Positions 51,413 to 59,831 of a stretch of 64,000 nt of DNA are shown here, one piece after another. The stretch covers positions 23,346 through 87,345 of the forward strand of contig JAEZCO010000050.1 of NCBI GenBank assembly GCA_023433505.1, given 5' to 3'. Position numbers and translations under genes: made by a program. The stretch comes from Bacillota bacterium (GTDB taxonomy: Bacteria > Bacillota > Clostridia > Acetivibrionales > DTU013). Under the pieces are notes generated by a model. That model made no database searches, was not told the origin of the DNA, and saw only the letters and a list, made by a program, of their open reading frames with translations. The number at the start of each line of letters is the position of its first letter. The first letter of the stretch is position 1.

Positions 51413-52095
51413 AACGAATTTCACTATTACTCATCGTCTACTTGGTATTTGCGCTTACTGGTTGTCAGAATACCGCTTCAGAAAACCAGAATACAGATGT
51501 CAGTGGCGGTAATACATCTGCGGTTGAAGCCCAAGGCTCAGATAATAGCGATGCGCCCTCTGTTAGCGAGCAGAGCACCGTAACTACATCACAGACGACC
51601 GCTGCGGTTGAAGCCCAAAACTCAGATAATAGCGATGTGTCCTTTGTTAGTGAACAGAACACCTCCGCTGCATCACAGACGACCACTGCACCTATATTGG
51701 ATACGCAAAAACCAAATATAAGCGGCGGTATCGTTGAAATAACTGAAAACCTATTCGTATCGCAGCTTAATGATGTTTACTTGAATCAGGAAGACTATAT
51801 AGGCAAGAAGATAAAATATGAAGGTATGTTCATGCAGTACCATTTGGACGAAACGAATATGACATACTACTCGGTTTACCGTAATTCGCCCGGATGCTGC
51901 GGAGCGGACGGTCAGGCAGGGTTTGAGGTTGTTTGGCCGGAAGGCTCTGACAAGGCATACCTAAGGGAAAATGACTGGTGCGAAGTAGTAGGCACACTCG
52001 CTACCTACGACGAGGACGGACAAAGCTATCTGCATATAGTACTCTCTTCATTGACTGTGCTTGAAAAGCGTGGTGCAGAGTTTGTGAGCCAGTGA
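51409..52095 (+). CDS. Lipoprotein with internal repeat and OB-like domain
   Basis: A 228-residue lipoprotein (lipobox ALTGCQN). Residues 38-93 are two copies of a 28-residue Ser/Thr/Asn-rich unit (AVEAQ-SDNSD-SVSEQ). The C-terminal 115 residues (YIGKKIKYEGMF, NSPGCCGADGQAGFEVVWPEG, WCEVVGTLATY) resemble the C-terminal domain of YcgQ/TIGR03943 proteins that occur in zinc regulons, with a CC pair that may bind metal. It is translationally coupled to znuB, so it likely acts with the zinc importer. Confidence 0.65.
   Translation: MKRISLLLIVYLVFALTGCQNTASENQNTDVSGGNTSAVEAQGSDNSDAPSVSEQSTVTTSQTTAAVEAQNSDNSDVSFVSEQNTSAASQTTTAPILDTQKPNISGGIVEITENLFVSQLNDVYLNQEDYIGKKIKYEGMFMQYHLDETNMTYYSVYRNSPGCCGADGQAGFEVVWPEGSDKAYLRENDWCEVVGTLATYDEDGQSYLHIVLSSLTVLEKRGAEFVSQ
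51520..51687 (+). repeat. Two tandem 84-bp coding repeats
   Basis: 51520-51603 and 51604-51687 are close copies with period 84, keeping the reading frame (28 codons). They form the linker of the lipoprotein. Confidence 0.8.
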
Positions 52096-52214
52096 TGGCG
52101 ATGCCTTCACAAGAAATCCCGCTGTGGCAGCTTCAATCGTTCCCATGGGATTCTCTTGTGAAAAAATGACATGCCAGCATTATTTTTGCTTTGATGAACC
52201 AAACATGACCTTCG
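52096..52214. other. Intergenic stretch after the lipoprotein
   Basis: No gene is seen. A possible terminator hairpin is present: CACAAGAAATCC near 52108 with GGATTCTCTTGTG near 52149, followed by AAAAAATG. Confidence 0.4.
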
Positions 52215-52462
52215 CTTTCTCGATTATTTTTCGTAGTTTGTAGTTAAATTATATAGCTATCTCTGAACTATTTTAAATAATGCTACTGGATCAATTCCTG
52301 GTTTTCCCCATTCTTTTTCCGAATACAATCCTTTTACCTCGTATATGAAATTAAAATCCATTGCTTTATCTATATCTCGTAACATATGATTTTTGGTACC
52401 AAGTCTTCCATACTCACAAATTTTATTTGTTTTTGTTGTCCTCGATCTTTCTTTACGTACAT
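52215..52462 (-). pseudogene. IS1182-like transposase, 5' remnant with frameshift
   Basis: On the minus strand from ATG at 52462: MYVKKDRGQQKQIKFVSMED, LVPK, then after a one-base loss in an A-run NHMLRDIDKAMDFNFIYEV and GIDPVALFKIV. This is the N-terminal domain of IS1182/DDE transposases (FVSLEDLVPxxHLLRxID, PxIDPVxLFK). The frame then breaks and the catalytic domain is absent. Confidence 0.75.
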
Positions 52463-52464
52463 AA

Positions 52465-52513
52465 AAACACCCCTGTCTATATGGTTTATTATACCATATA
52501 GACAGGGGTGTTT
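52465..52513. repeat. Perfect 21-bp inverted repeat hairpin
   Basis: 52465-52485 is the exact reverse complement of 52493-52513, with a 7-base loop TTATTAT. It lies directly before the transposase start and includes a TATAAT on the minus strand, so it is probably the leader of the IS element. Confidence 0.8.
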
Positions 52514-52517
52514 CACC

Positions 52518-52565
52518 TTTTGTCTACAGTCTGAGACGAGTCTTTTGACTCGTCTTTCTATATTC
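52518..52565 (-). repeat. Right 48-bp inverted repeat (IS-like end)
   Basis: Partner of 47653-47700 in opposite orientation. It sits outside the transposase start, where the terminal repeat of the element is expected. Confidence 0.75.
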
Positions 52566-52582
52566 TTAAATCAATGAGCTGA

Positions 52583-52604
52583 TTGGAGCAACAATATACC
52601 CGAA
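52583..52604 (+). promoter_or_regulatory. Candidate AraC-type site D
   Basis: TTGGAGCAACAATATACCCG followed by AA; same two boxes and spacing as the site at 42422. Confidence 0.5.
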
Positions 52605-52649
52605 AGGTCGTAGGCAAAAAAGGCGGCGCGTACTATTATAGTACATAGA

Positions 52650-52667
52650 GGTTAGTCACAACTAATC
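52650..52667. promoter_or_regulatory. Operator D: GGTTAG-N6-CTAATC
   Basis: Fifth copy of the repeat, 29 bases before the ABC gene. A palindrome GTACTATTATAGTAC lies just upstream (52630-52644) at the likely -10 region, recalling the ATAGTAT/ATACTAT palindrome at 39823. Confidence 0.6.
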
Positions 52668-52695
52668 ATAACATTAAAAAGGAGGGATTGTTTCC

Positions 52696-54486
52696 ATGAA
52701 ACAAAAATCAGGTGGGATTAAACGGTTGCTTGAGTTTACGGGAAAACATCGTAGGCTGCTTACTATATCTCGTATTCTATCAGGAGTCAGTGCACTTATC
52801 ATCCTATGGCCATTCCTGTGCGTCTACTTTGCAGCTCGGGATTTGGTGGCCGTTTTCGCCGGGAACTCGCTGAACACACAAAGTTTAGTCAGGTGGGGTA
52901 TACTCGCCCTTGTTTTGGAACTGGTCGGCCTGGCACTTTATTTCGTAGCTTTGCTCTGCTCTCATGTGGTAGCTTTTAATACCGAAAAGAATCTGAAAAT
53001 GGCAGCACTTACCCATCTGGCAAAGATGCCTATGGGATATTTTGATGCCAATCCCAGCGGAAAACTGAGGAAGATCATTGATGAAAACAGCTTCCAGACA
53101 GAAACCTTTATCGCCCACCAGCTTCCTGATTTGGTTGGCGCACAGGTAACAATGGTCGCCAGTATTGTCCTGATGCTCGTCTTTGACTGGCGTATTGGCG
53201 TACCACTTCTTCTATTGTTTGGCATTGGATTCTTCCTTCAAGGCTCCCTGATGGGTAAGGACAGCATGGAATTCATGAAAACATATCAGGATTCATTGGA
53301 AACAATGAACCATGAAGCAGTCGAGTACATTCGTGGAATTTCCGTAGTAAAGGTATTTGGGCAGACGGTGCAATCTATCACCAAGTTCAACAACGCCATC
53401 AAATCTTATCGGAAATTTGCTCTGGCTTATACCATGTCCTGTAAAAAAGGCATCGTCGCCTTTAATTCGGTTATCAATTCCAGTTTCTTGGTTTTGGTTC
53501 CGGCTGCCCTTATTATCGGTATGGTGTCCTCAAATCTGATCGGCTTTATGCAGAGTTTCTTGTTCTATTTGATTTTTTCACCGGCCTGTGCCGTCATGCT
53601 GAACAAAATCATGTATATGACGAGCTACAAAATGCAGTCGGAAGAATCCATGCGCAGGATTGATTTGATTCTGACCGCTGAACCCCAAAAAGAAGCCGAC
53701 CAGCCAAAGACAACGAAAAACCATGATGTTGTCTTTGAGGATGTTACCTTCTCCTATGAGAACACTGATCGTCCCGCCGTGTCCCATCTCAGCTTTACCG
53801 CTAAGGCTGGAACAACTACCGCATTGGTTGGACACTCCGGTTCCGGCAAGAGTACCACGGCTAGCTTGATTCCTCGTTTCTATGATATGCAGGAAGGTGC
53901 TGTCAGGATTGGCTATGTGGACATTCAGGATATTGCCCACACAGATTTGATGAAAAAGGTTGCTTTCGTATTCCAAGACCCGAAGCTGTTCAAAGATACA
54001 TTACTGGAAAATATCCGAGCTGGCCGTCATTTTGCTACGAGAGAAGAAGTTCTGCGGGCGGCACATTTGGCTCAGTGTGATGATATTCTGGCGAAATTCC
54101 CGCAGGGAATTGATACGGTTGTCGGTACCAAGGGTGTTTACCTGTCTGGCGGTGAAACCCAGCGTATTGCCATTGCGCGAGCAATCCTGAAAGATGCTCC
54201 TATCGTGGTGCTTGATGAGGCAACTGCTTACGCTGATCCAGAGAATGAACAGCAGATTCAGCAGGCATTTGAGGGGCTGGTAAAGGGAAAAACAGTCATT
54301 ATGATTGCTCATCGGCTTTCTACTGTGCAGGATGCAGATCAGATTTTGGTAATGAAACAAGGAAAATTGGTGGAGGGAGGAACCCACGATGCCCTGATAA
54401 AGAAGGGCGGCGAATATGCCTGTATGTGGGATAACTATACCAAGACAACGAAGTGGCATATTGGAAATGAGGTGAAATCATGCTGA
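52696..54486 (+). CDS. ABC transporter, membrane plus ATPase half (siderophore-type pair, first)
   Basis: A 596-residue exporter-fold half-transporter: six helices to about residue 320, then Walker A GHSGSGKSTTASLIPRFYDM, Q-loop VFQDPKLFKD, signature LSGGETQRIA, Walker B IVVLDEATAYAD, H-loop AHRLSTV. Together with the next gene it forms a heterodimer like the pair at 35-39 kb, under the same operator. Preceded by AAAGGAGGGATTG. Import of a metal chelate is the inferred role; export is possible. Confidence 0.87.
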   Translation: MKQKSGGIKRLLEFTGKHRRLLTISRILSGVSALIILWPFLCVYFAARDLVAVFAGNSLNTQSLVRWGILALVLELVGLALYFVALLCSHVVAFNTEKNLKMAALTHLAKMPMGYFDANPSGKLRKIIDENSFQTETFIAHQLPDLVGAQVTMVASIVLMLVFDWRIGVPLLLLFGIGFFLQGSLMGKDSMEFMKTYQDSLETMNHEAVEYIRGISVVKVFGQTVQSITKFNNAIKSYRKFALAYTMSCKKGIVAFNSVINSSFLVLVPAALIIGMVSSNLIGFMQSFLFYLIFSPACAVMLNKIMYMTSYKMQSEESMRRIDLILTAEPQKEADQPKTTKNHDVVFEDVTFSYENTDRPAVSHLSFTAKAGTTTALVGHSGSGKSTTASLIPRFYDMQEGAVRIGYVDIQDIAHTDLMKKVAFVFQDPKLFKDTLLENIRAGRHFATREEVLRAAHLAQCDDILAKFPQGIDTVVGTKGVYLSGGETQRIAIARAILKDAPIVVLDEATAYADPENEQQIQQAFEGLVKGKTVIMIAHRLSTVQDADQILVMKQGKLVEGGTHDALIKKGGEYACMWDNYTKTTKWHIGNEVKSC

Positions 54487-56216
54487 AGCGTGTGTTTGCT
54501 CTGAGCAATCAGGGCGCAAAAGACTTGAATAAAGGTATAGTAGCAACCACAATCAGTAATATTTGCCTGATACTCCCGGTTAGCGTACTCATTATGATTG
54601 TGTGGGAACTCTTGAATATAATTTCAGGAGAATCCGCAGGACTGGGGCAGGATATTCCACTGTTTTGTGGGATGACGGTTGTGTTATTTATTGTTGTATT
54701 TCTGAGCCAATGGCTTCAATATAACAAGACCTATACCGTGGCTTATGAGGAAAGCGCCAATCGAAGAATTGTTTTGGCGGAAAAACTCCGCAAGCTGCCA
54801 CTGTCTTTTTTTGGACAAAGAAATCTTTCTGATCTGACGACTACCATCATGGGTGACTGTACGGCATTGGAGCGAGTGTTCTCCAATGCGATTCCGCAGC
54901 TGTTCGGAACAATTTTTATGTTTATTATTACGGCAATCGGACTGCTTGTACTGGATTGGAGAATGGGATTGTGCATTGCTGTTCCTGTTCCGGTAGCAGC
55001 ACTGGTAGTCATTGCTGCCCGGAAAGCCCAATCCAGAGCGGAAAGTGCCAATATGGACGCAAAACGGGCTGCGTATGATGGCGTACAGGAATATCTGGAC
55101 ACAATCCAAGAATTGAAATCCTGTTCCAGAGAACAGGAATATTTGGATGGTTTGGAAAAGAAAATGGATAATGTTGTGCGCTGTTCTTTCCGCAATGAAA
55201 TCGCGCCTGGTGCTTCTACGACTGCTGCACAATTCATTCTGCGCTTTGGCCTGGTAGCGGTGCTACTGGTAGGCGGCTATCTGGTAACAACGGGTTCTCT
55301 TTCTATTCCCATGTTTATCCTGTTCCTGATTTTTGCCGGACGAATTTATGATCCTTTCACCAGTTGCTTTATGCTGTTGGCTGAAGCCTTTTCCTCTCTG
55401 GTCAGCGTTAAGCGAATGAAGCAGATTGATGCCACACCGGAGCAGACAGGTACGAATGTCTGCAATAACAACGGCTATGACATTGAATTTAAGGATGTTA
55501 AGTTCTCTTACAATGAAGAAACTGTCCTCAAGGGAGTTTCCTTTGTGGCAAAACAGGGCGAAGTTACGGCGCTTGTTGGTCCTTCCGGCAGCGGCAAGTC
55601 AACAGCTTCAAAGCTGGCTGCGCGTTTTTGGGATGCGGACTCCGGCATGATCACCCTGGGCTGTGTTGATGTAAAAACCGTAGAGCCGGAAACCCTGTTC
55701 AAAAACTATGCGATTGTATTCCAGGACGTCATGTTGTTTGACGATACCGTTATGGAAAATATTCGTCTAGGGCGTGGTGATGCCACGGATGAGGAAGTCA
55801 TGGCAGCGGCCGGAGCCGCACAGTGCGGCGAATTTATCAACCGCCTGGCGCAAGGGTATCAGACTAATATCGGAGAAAACGGCAGCGCCCTTTCTGGTGG
55901 TGAACGGCAGCGTATTTCAATTGCACGGGCTTTGCTGAAGAACGCTCCTATTGTCCTGCTGGACGAGGCAACAGCCTCTATGGACGCCGAGAGTGAAACG
56001 CTGGTTCAGGAGGCTTTGTCTTCTTTACTCGGAAAGAAAACCGTAATGGTCATTGCTCATCGGATGAGAACAGTTGCTAATGCCGATAAGATTGTGGTTT
56101 TGGATAATGGTCATGTCAGCGAACAGGGCACTCCTTCAGAACTTATGGCTAAGGGCGGACTCTATGCTCATATGGTAGCGCTTCAACAGGAAAAAACACG
56201 GAATAATAATACATAA
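54480..56216 (+). CDS. ABC transporter, membrane plus ATPase half (siderophore-type pair, second)
   Basis: A 578-residue partner: six helices, Walker A GPSGSGKSTASKLAARFWDA, signature LSGGERQRIS, Walker B IVLLDEATASMD, H-loop AHRMRTV. The start ATG overlaps the previous stop (ATGCTGA) with GAGGTGA before it. Its ATPase is the closest match in the window to the truncated copy at 3.5 kb (shared GENGS-LSGGERQRISIARALLKNAP block). Confidence 0.87.
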   Translation: MLKRVFALSNQGAKDLNKGIVATTISNICLILPVSVLIMIVWELLNIISGESAGLGQDIPLFCGMTVVLFIVVFLSQWLQYNKTYTVAYEESANRRIVLAEKLRKLPLSFFGQRNLSDLTTTIMGDCTALERVFSNAIPQLFGTIFMFIITAIGLLVLDWRMGLCIAVPVPVAALVVIAARKAQSRAESANMDAKRAAYDGVQEYLDTIQELKSCSREQEYLDGLEKKMDNVVRCSFRNEIAPGASTTAAQFILRFGLVAVLLVGGYLVTTGSLSIPMFILFLIFAGRIYDPFTSCFMLLAEAFSSLVSVKRMKQIDATPEQTGTNVCNNNGYDIEFKDVKFSYNEETVLKGVSFVAKQGEVTALVGPSGSGKSTASKLAARFWDADSGMITLGCVDVKTVEPETLFKNYAIVFQDVMLFDDTVMENIRLGRGDATDEEVMAAAGAAQCGEFINRLAQGYQTNIGENGSALSGGERQRISIARALLKNAPIVLLDEATASMDAESETLVQEALSSLLGKKTVMVIAHRMRTVANADKIVVLDNGHVSEQGTPSELMAKGGLYAHMVALQQEKTRNNNT

Positions 56217-56310
56217 TATTAAATTAATCTGTCTAAAATGAGAGAGGTTATATTTGAACAATAGGAGCTTTAATAAGATAATTAAACGAAAGCTCCCAAG
56301 GGGATACCGG

Positions 56311-56391
56311 ATGGACCATGTCATCATTATTGTACATTCAAGGCATGTGGAGGCAATAATTCTGGTGCAGCATAGAAATTACACAACCTAA
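56311..56391 (+). pseudogene. Short C-terminal remnant, probably of a TrmA/RlmD-type methyltransferase
   Basis: The open frame reads RMDHVIIIVHSRHVEAIILV and ends soon after. The spacing GYR-x8-x-SRHVExIIL resembles the very end of 23S rRNA (uracil-5)-methyltransferases (DMFPxTxHVExVVLL). A related fragment occurs at 63480. Assignment is tentative. Confidence 0.4.
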
Positions 56392-56392
56392 T

Positions 56393-56436
56393 TGTACTCA
56401 GAGTACATTGACAGGCGTGATTTTATGGATTATAAT
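56393..56436 (+). promoter_or_regulatory. Consensus promoter with adjacent palindrome for the PucR/deaminase operon
   Basis: TTGACA (56408-56413), exactly 17 bases, TATAAT (56431-56436). The perfect palindrome TGTACTC-A-GAGTACA (56393-56407) abuts the -35 box and is a likely operator. Confidence 0.8.
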
Positions 56437-56467
56437 TTGCTTCAATATAGATGGTTTATCTGTAACG

Positions 56468-56502
56468 AAGACGTTAACTGTGCAACAGTTGGCGTCTTTT
56501 TT
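56468..56502 (+). terminator. Attenuator-type hairpin in the PucR leader
   Basis: AAGACG-TT-AACTGT, loop GCA, ACAGTT-GG-CGTCTT, then a run of T. It lies between the promoter and the start codon, so most transcripts may stop here unless something prevents it. Confidence 0.7.
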
Positions 56503-56532
56503 ATATGCATTTTCGCTGAAGGGGGGTGAACT

Positions 56533-57291
56533 ATGGCTGTTACCTGCAGGGAAGTCATGGAGCTTGACATCTGCGGCAGATTGAAGCTGCTGGGAGGCGC
56601 TAACGGGCTGGACAGGGTTGTGACATGGCCTTATATCAAGAACATGGATACCATTTCCGAATGGGTCCACGGAGGAGAATTGATTTTTGTCATCGGCGCC
56701 AGGGAGGACGTATCGGAAAGCGGACTTCTCAGGCTGATGAATGAAGCGGACCGGAACCGGATTTCCGGAGTGGTTCTGCTCATTGGCGAAGATTATTTGA
56801 AGCGTGTGCCCAAAACCGTCATACGTTACGCAAATGAACATGATATCCCTTTGTTTAAAATGCCGTTTCTTTTAAAGCTCATTGACATCACCCGGGAAAT
56901 TTCCGGGTTTATCGTAAGAAATATGGAAAAGGACCGGGAGAACCGGGGATTTTCGGAAAAATCCATCATGGAGGTCATGCTGGCCGGAAAGGAAAGGGCG
57001 GAGCAGCTGGCCTACTGCTGGGAAAAGCTCCAGCCGCTGTCGGAAGCGGACAAGGTGCTGAAGTCGGAATATGTTGCCACCTTGTATCAATATCTTCGCT
57101 GCAACAATGATCTTCTGAAAACATCGGAGCATATGTTTATCCATCGGAACACCTTGATTAACCGGATGAAAAAGATCGCCGCCCTTTTGAATACGGATTT
57201 GAATAAAGCTTCTGCCAGAAATGAATTTTACAATATCTATCAGGTTCTTTCGCACTACGGGGAACTAACAACCAAGGAGGAGCACAAATGA
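56533..57291 (+). CDS. PucR-family transcriptional regulator, short form
   Basis: A 252-residue regulator. The N-terminal PucR domain (VMELDICGRLKLLGGANGLDRVVTWPYIKN, ELIFVIG) is followed directly by a C-terminal helix-turn-helix (YLRCNNDLLKTSEHMFIHRNTLINRMKKI). The middle GGDEF-like domain of full PucR proteins (about 500 residues) is missing. PucR regulators control purine, pyrimidine or allantoin use. Its stop overlaps the deaminase start (ATGA), tying it to that pathway. Confidence 0.85.
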   Translation: MAVTCREVMELDICGRLKLLGGANGLDRVVTWPYIKNMDTISEWVHGGELIFVIGAREDVSESGLLRLMNEADRNRISGVVLLIGEDYLKRVPKTVIRYANEHDIPLFKMPFLLKLIDITREISGFIVRNMEKDRENRGFSEKSIMEVMLAGKERAEQLAYCWEKLQPLSEADKVLKSEYVATLYQYLRCNNDLLKTSEHMFIHRNTLINRMKKIAALLNTDLNKASARNEFYNIYQVLSHYGELTTKEEHK

Positions 57292-58529
57292 TCGTTACCG
57301 GATGCAGAATCAGAGGAAAAGAAGGACTTTATGATGTTACCTGTAAAAATGGAGTTTTTGTTACCATTGAAACCCATGATGGGACCAGGATTTATCCGGA
57401 TGCTTATCAGGCTCATGGAAGGATGCTGATGCCCCCGTTTGTGGAGCCGCATATTCATCTGGACTGCGTACTGACGGCGGGGATTCCTCATTACAACATG
57501 TCGGGAACCTTGTTTGAGGGGATCAGCACCTGGCAGGAATACAAGACAACGCAGCCGCTGATCGTCCCGGAAATCAAGGAAAGGGCCAAAACCGCCCTTC
57601 GATTGATGGCGGAATTTGGCGTCCAATTTGTCAGGACCCATGTGGATGTTACGGAAACCTCCTTCCAGGGAATGACCGCTCTGCTGGAATTGCGGGAGGA
57701 AATGAAGGGCCGGATGGAAATCCAGGTGGTTGCATTTCCCCAGAACGGAATTCTGTCGGTCCGGAACGGAAAAGAGTACATGGAAAAAGCCATGGAGATG
57801 GGGGCGGATTGTGTGGGAGGTATTCCGCACAATGAATTTACCCGGGAGCTGGGGACAGAGTCCATAAAGTACATTTTTGATCTGGCGGAGAAGTATGATG
57901 CCATGATTGATGTCCATTGTGATGAAATCGACGATGAACAGTCCAGGTTTTTGGAGGTAATGGCTGCGGAAGCCTGGAGGAGGGAAATGGGCAGACGGAC
58001 CGTGGCGGCCCATACCTGCGCCATGGGTTCCTATAATGACGCCTATGTCTCCAGGCTGTTCCGGGTGTTGAAGGAATCCGGCATCCGGTTTAATTCCTGC
58101 CCGACGGAGAGCGTCCATCTTCAGGGAAGAACCGATTCCTATCCAAAACGCCGCGGACTGACAAGAATTCGGCAGATCAGGGACGCAGGCCTGAATATCG
58201 CTCTTGGACAGGACTCCATCGCGGACCCCTGGTATCCCATCGGGGTCGGAAACCTCCTGAGGGTTCTTGAAATGGGCCTTCATACGGAACAAATGATGGG
58301 GTATGAAGACCTGCAAAGCTGCCTGGATCTGATTTCGATCAACGGCGCCAGAAATCTGTGTGTGGAAGGGGAGTACGGGATAGAAACCGGAAAACCGGCC
58401 AGCTTTATCATACTGGATGCAAAAGATGATTATGAAGCAATCCGTTTCCACAGTCCGGTCCTTCTATCCGTTCATAATGGCAATACGCTGATGGAGAAGA
58501 AACCTGCCAGCGCATCCGTTATATTTTAA
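57288..58529 (+). CDS. codA: Cytosine deaminase-like amidohydrolase
   Basis: A 413-residue amidohydrolase closely following E. coli CodA: PPFVEPHIHLD (H55, H57), SGTLFEGI, VRTHVDV, DVHCDEIDDEQSRF, AAHTCAMGSYNDAY and HLQGRTDSYPKRRGLTRI. The metal Asp is kept in LGQDSIADPWYPIG, but the loop that reads GHDDVFDPW in E. coli (310-320) has Q, S and A at positions 312, 314 and 316, which line the substrate pocket. So the substrate may be cytosine or a related aminopyrimidine such as isocytosine. No signal peptide. Confidence 0.85.
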   Translation: MIVTGCRIRGKEGLYDVTCKNGVFVTIETHDGTRIYPDAYQAHGRMLMPPFVEPHIHLDCVLTAGIPHYNMSGTLFEGISTWQEYKTTQPLIVPEIKERAKTALRLMAEFGVQFVRTHVDVTETSFQGMTALLELREEMKGRMEIQVVAFPQNGILSVRNGKEYMEKAMEMGADCVGGIPHNEFTRELGTESIKYIFDLAEKYDAMIDVHCDEIDDEQSRFLEVMAAEAWRREMGRRTVAAHTCAMGSYNDAYVSRLFRVLKESGIRFNSCPTESVHLQGRTDSYPKRRGLTRIRQIRDAGLNIALGQDSIADPWYPIGVGNLLRVLEMGLHTEQMMGYEDLQSCLDLISINGARNLCVEGEYGIETGKPASFIILDAKDDYEAIRFHSPVLLSVHNGNTLMEKKPASASVIF

Positions 58530-58564
58530 TAAACCATGTTTTTGTAAAGAGAGGAGAAAATAGT

Positions 58565-59752
58565 ATGAAAAAAGTATTAAGAATGGTTGCCCTGCTGCTG
58601 ATAGCGGCAATGACAATTACCGGGTTTGCCGCGTGCGGAGGAAACAGCAAGGCATCAAATGCCATCAAGATCGGCCTTGTATTTTCCCTGACAGGGGGGA
58701 CCGCAATTTCGGAAGAATGTATGTATAATGCGGCAAAGCTTGCCATTGAAGAAATCAACGAAGCAGGCGGAGTCAACGGGAAGAAAATTGAATATGTGGT
58801 GAAAGACTATGCGACGGACCCGGATACGGCCGTTAAAGTAGTGAAGGATTTGATCCTGCAGGACAAAGTATCGGCCATTGCCGGCCTGTATACTTCCTCG
58901 TCCCGTGTGGCGGTGGAACCGGTTCTGGAAGAGTACAAAATCCCTCTCGTTTATCCGACCTTCTATGAAGGAGAGAAACCCAACGACTATGTAATATACA
59001 CCGGTGCGGTTCCGAATCAGCAGGGCGACCTGTTCGTGCCGTATTTGCTGGAGAATGTCTCCAAGAATTTTTACCTGCTGGGCACGGATACCACCTATGC
59101 GGCAGGGATTAATAAACAGGCAAAGGACTTAGTGGAGAAGCTGGGAGGAACCATCGTCAAAGATGAACTGGTATCCTCGGATACCACCGATTTCTCGGAC
59201 ATCCTTGCCAAGATCAAGGCTGCCTGCGGGGAAGACGGCTGTGTCATCTACGCGAACCTGAACGGTGACAGCGGGACCGCGTTTTACACACAGTTCGCAG
59301 CGGCCAAATTGTCTGATAAGTATACCATCGCATCCTTTATCATGGACGAATCCTTCTCCACTGTTCTTGGTAAAGCTGCCGTAGGAACCTATGCTTCCGT
59401 TAATTACTTCAATTCCATTGACTCCGATGCAAACAGGAAATTCCTCAAGGCATACGCGGCCAAATACGGCGACGACAAGGCAAAGGCGGTAACCGCCGTA
59501 GGCGAGTCCACATATGACGCTGTATATCTCCTCTCCAAGTCGCTGGAAAAATGCAAGGACGACATCACTACCCAGAGCATCCTTGCCAATTTTGACAATC
59601 TGTCCTTTGACGCTCCCCAGGGAACGATCACCGTTGATCCGCAAACCCATCACATTTATTGCAAGGCCAGGATCGGACAGGTTGAGGAAGACGGCAGCAT
59701 AGCTGCCGTATTTGAATCGGCTGATGCAATTAAGCCGGAGCCGGTAAAGTAA
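58565..59752 (+). CDS. Urt/Liv-type ABC transporter substrate-binding lipoprotein
   Basis: A 395-residue type I binding protein. The signal peptide ends at the lipobox GFAACGG. IKIGLVFSLTGGTAISE, AIEEINEAGGVNGKKIEYVVKDYATDP and IAGLYTSSSRVAVEPVLEEYKIPLVYPTFYEGE match UrtA/FmdD-type urea and amide binding proteins more than LivJ. The deaminase upstream suggests a pyrimidine or related nitrogen compound as ligand (inference). Confidence 0.85.
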   Translation: MKKVLRMVALLLIAAMTITGFAACGGNSKASNAIKIGLVFSLTGGTAISEECMYNAAKLAIEEINEAGGVNGKKIEYVVKDYATDPDTAVKVVKDLILQDKVSAIAGLYTSSSRVAVEPVLEEYKIPLVYPTFYEGEKPNDYVIYTGAVPNQQGDLFVPYLLENVSKNFYLLGTDTTYAAGINKQAKDLVEKLGGTIVKDELVSSDTTDFSDILAKIKAACGEDGCVIYANLNGDSGTAFYTQFAAAKLSDKYTIASFIMDESFSTVLGKAAVGTYASVNYFNSIDSDANRKFLKAYAAKYGDDKAKAVTAVGESTYDAVYLLSKSLEKCKDDITTQSILANFDNLSFDAPQGTITVDPQTHHIYCKARIGQVEEDGSIAAVFESADAIKPEPVK

Positions 59753-59765
59753 TTCAAGGTTAAAG

Positions 59766-59801
59766 CAGGGTGGAAACCGGATTGCCGTAACCACCCTGTT
59801 T
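59766..59801 (+). terminator. Intra-operon partial terminator
   Basis: CAGGGTGG (59766-59773) pairs with CCACCCTG (59791-59798), followed by TTTCTATAT. Its place between the binding-protein gene and the permease genes would give more binding protein than membrane subunits. Confidence 0.7.
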
Positions 59802-59831
59802 CTATATGTTCCTACGGAAAGGAATAGTTCT

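Noticed and set aside
51520..51687. CRISPR-like repeats
   Set aside because: Only two adjacent copies without spacers, in frame inside a lipoprotein gene.
57255..58451. Long open frame on the minus strand opposite codA
   Set aside because: It is antisense to a clearly conserved enzyme, is His/Pro-rich as expected for a shadow frame, and has no ribosome binding site.
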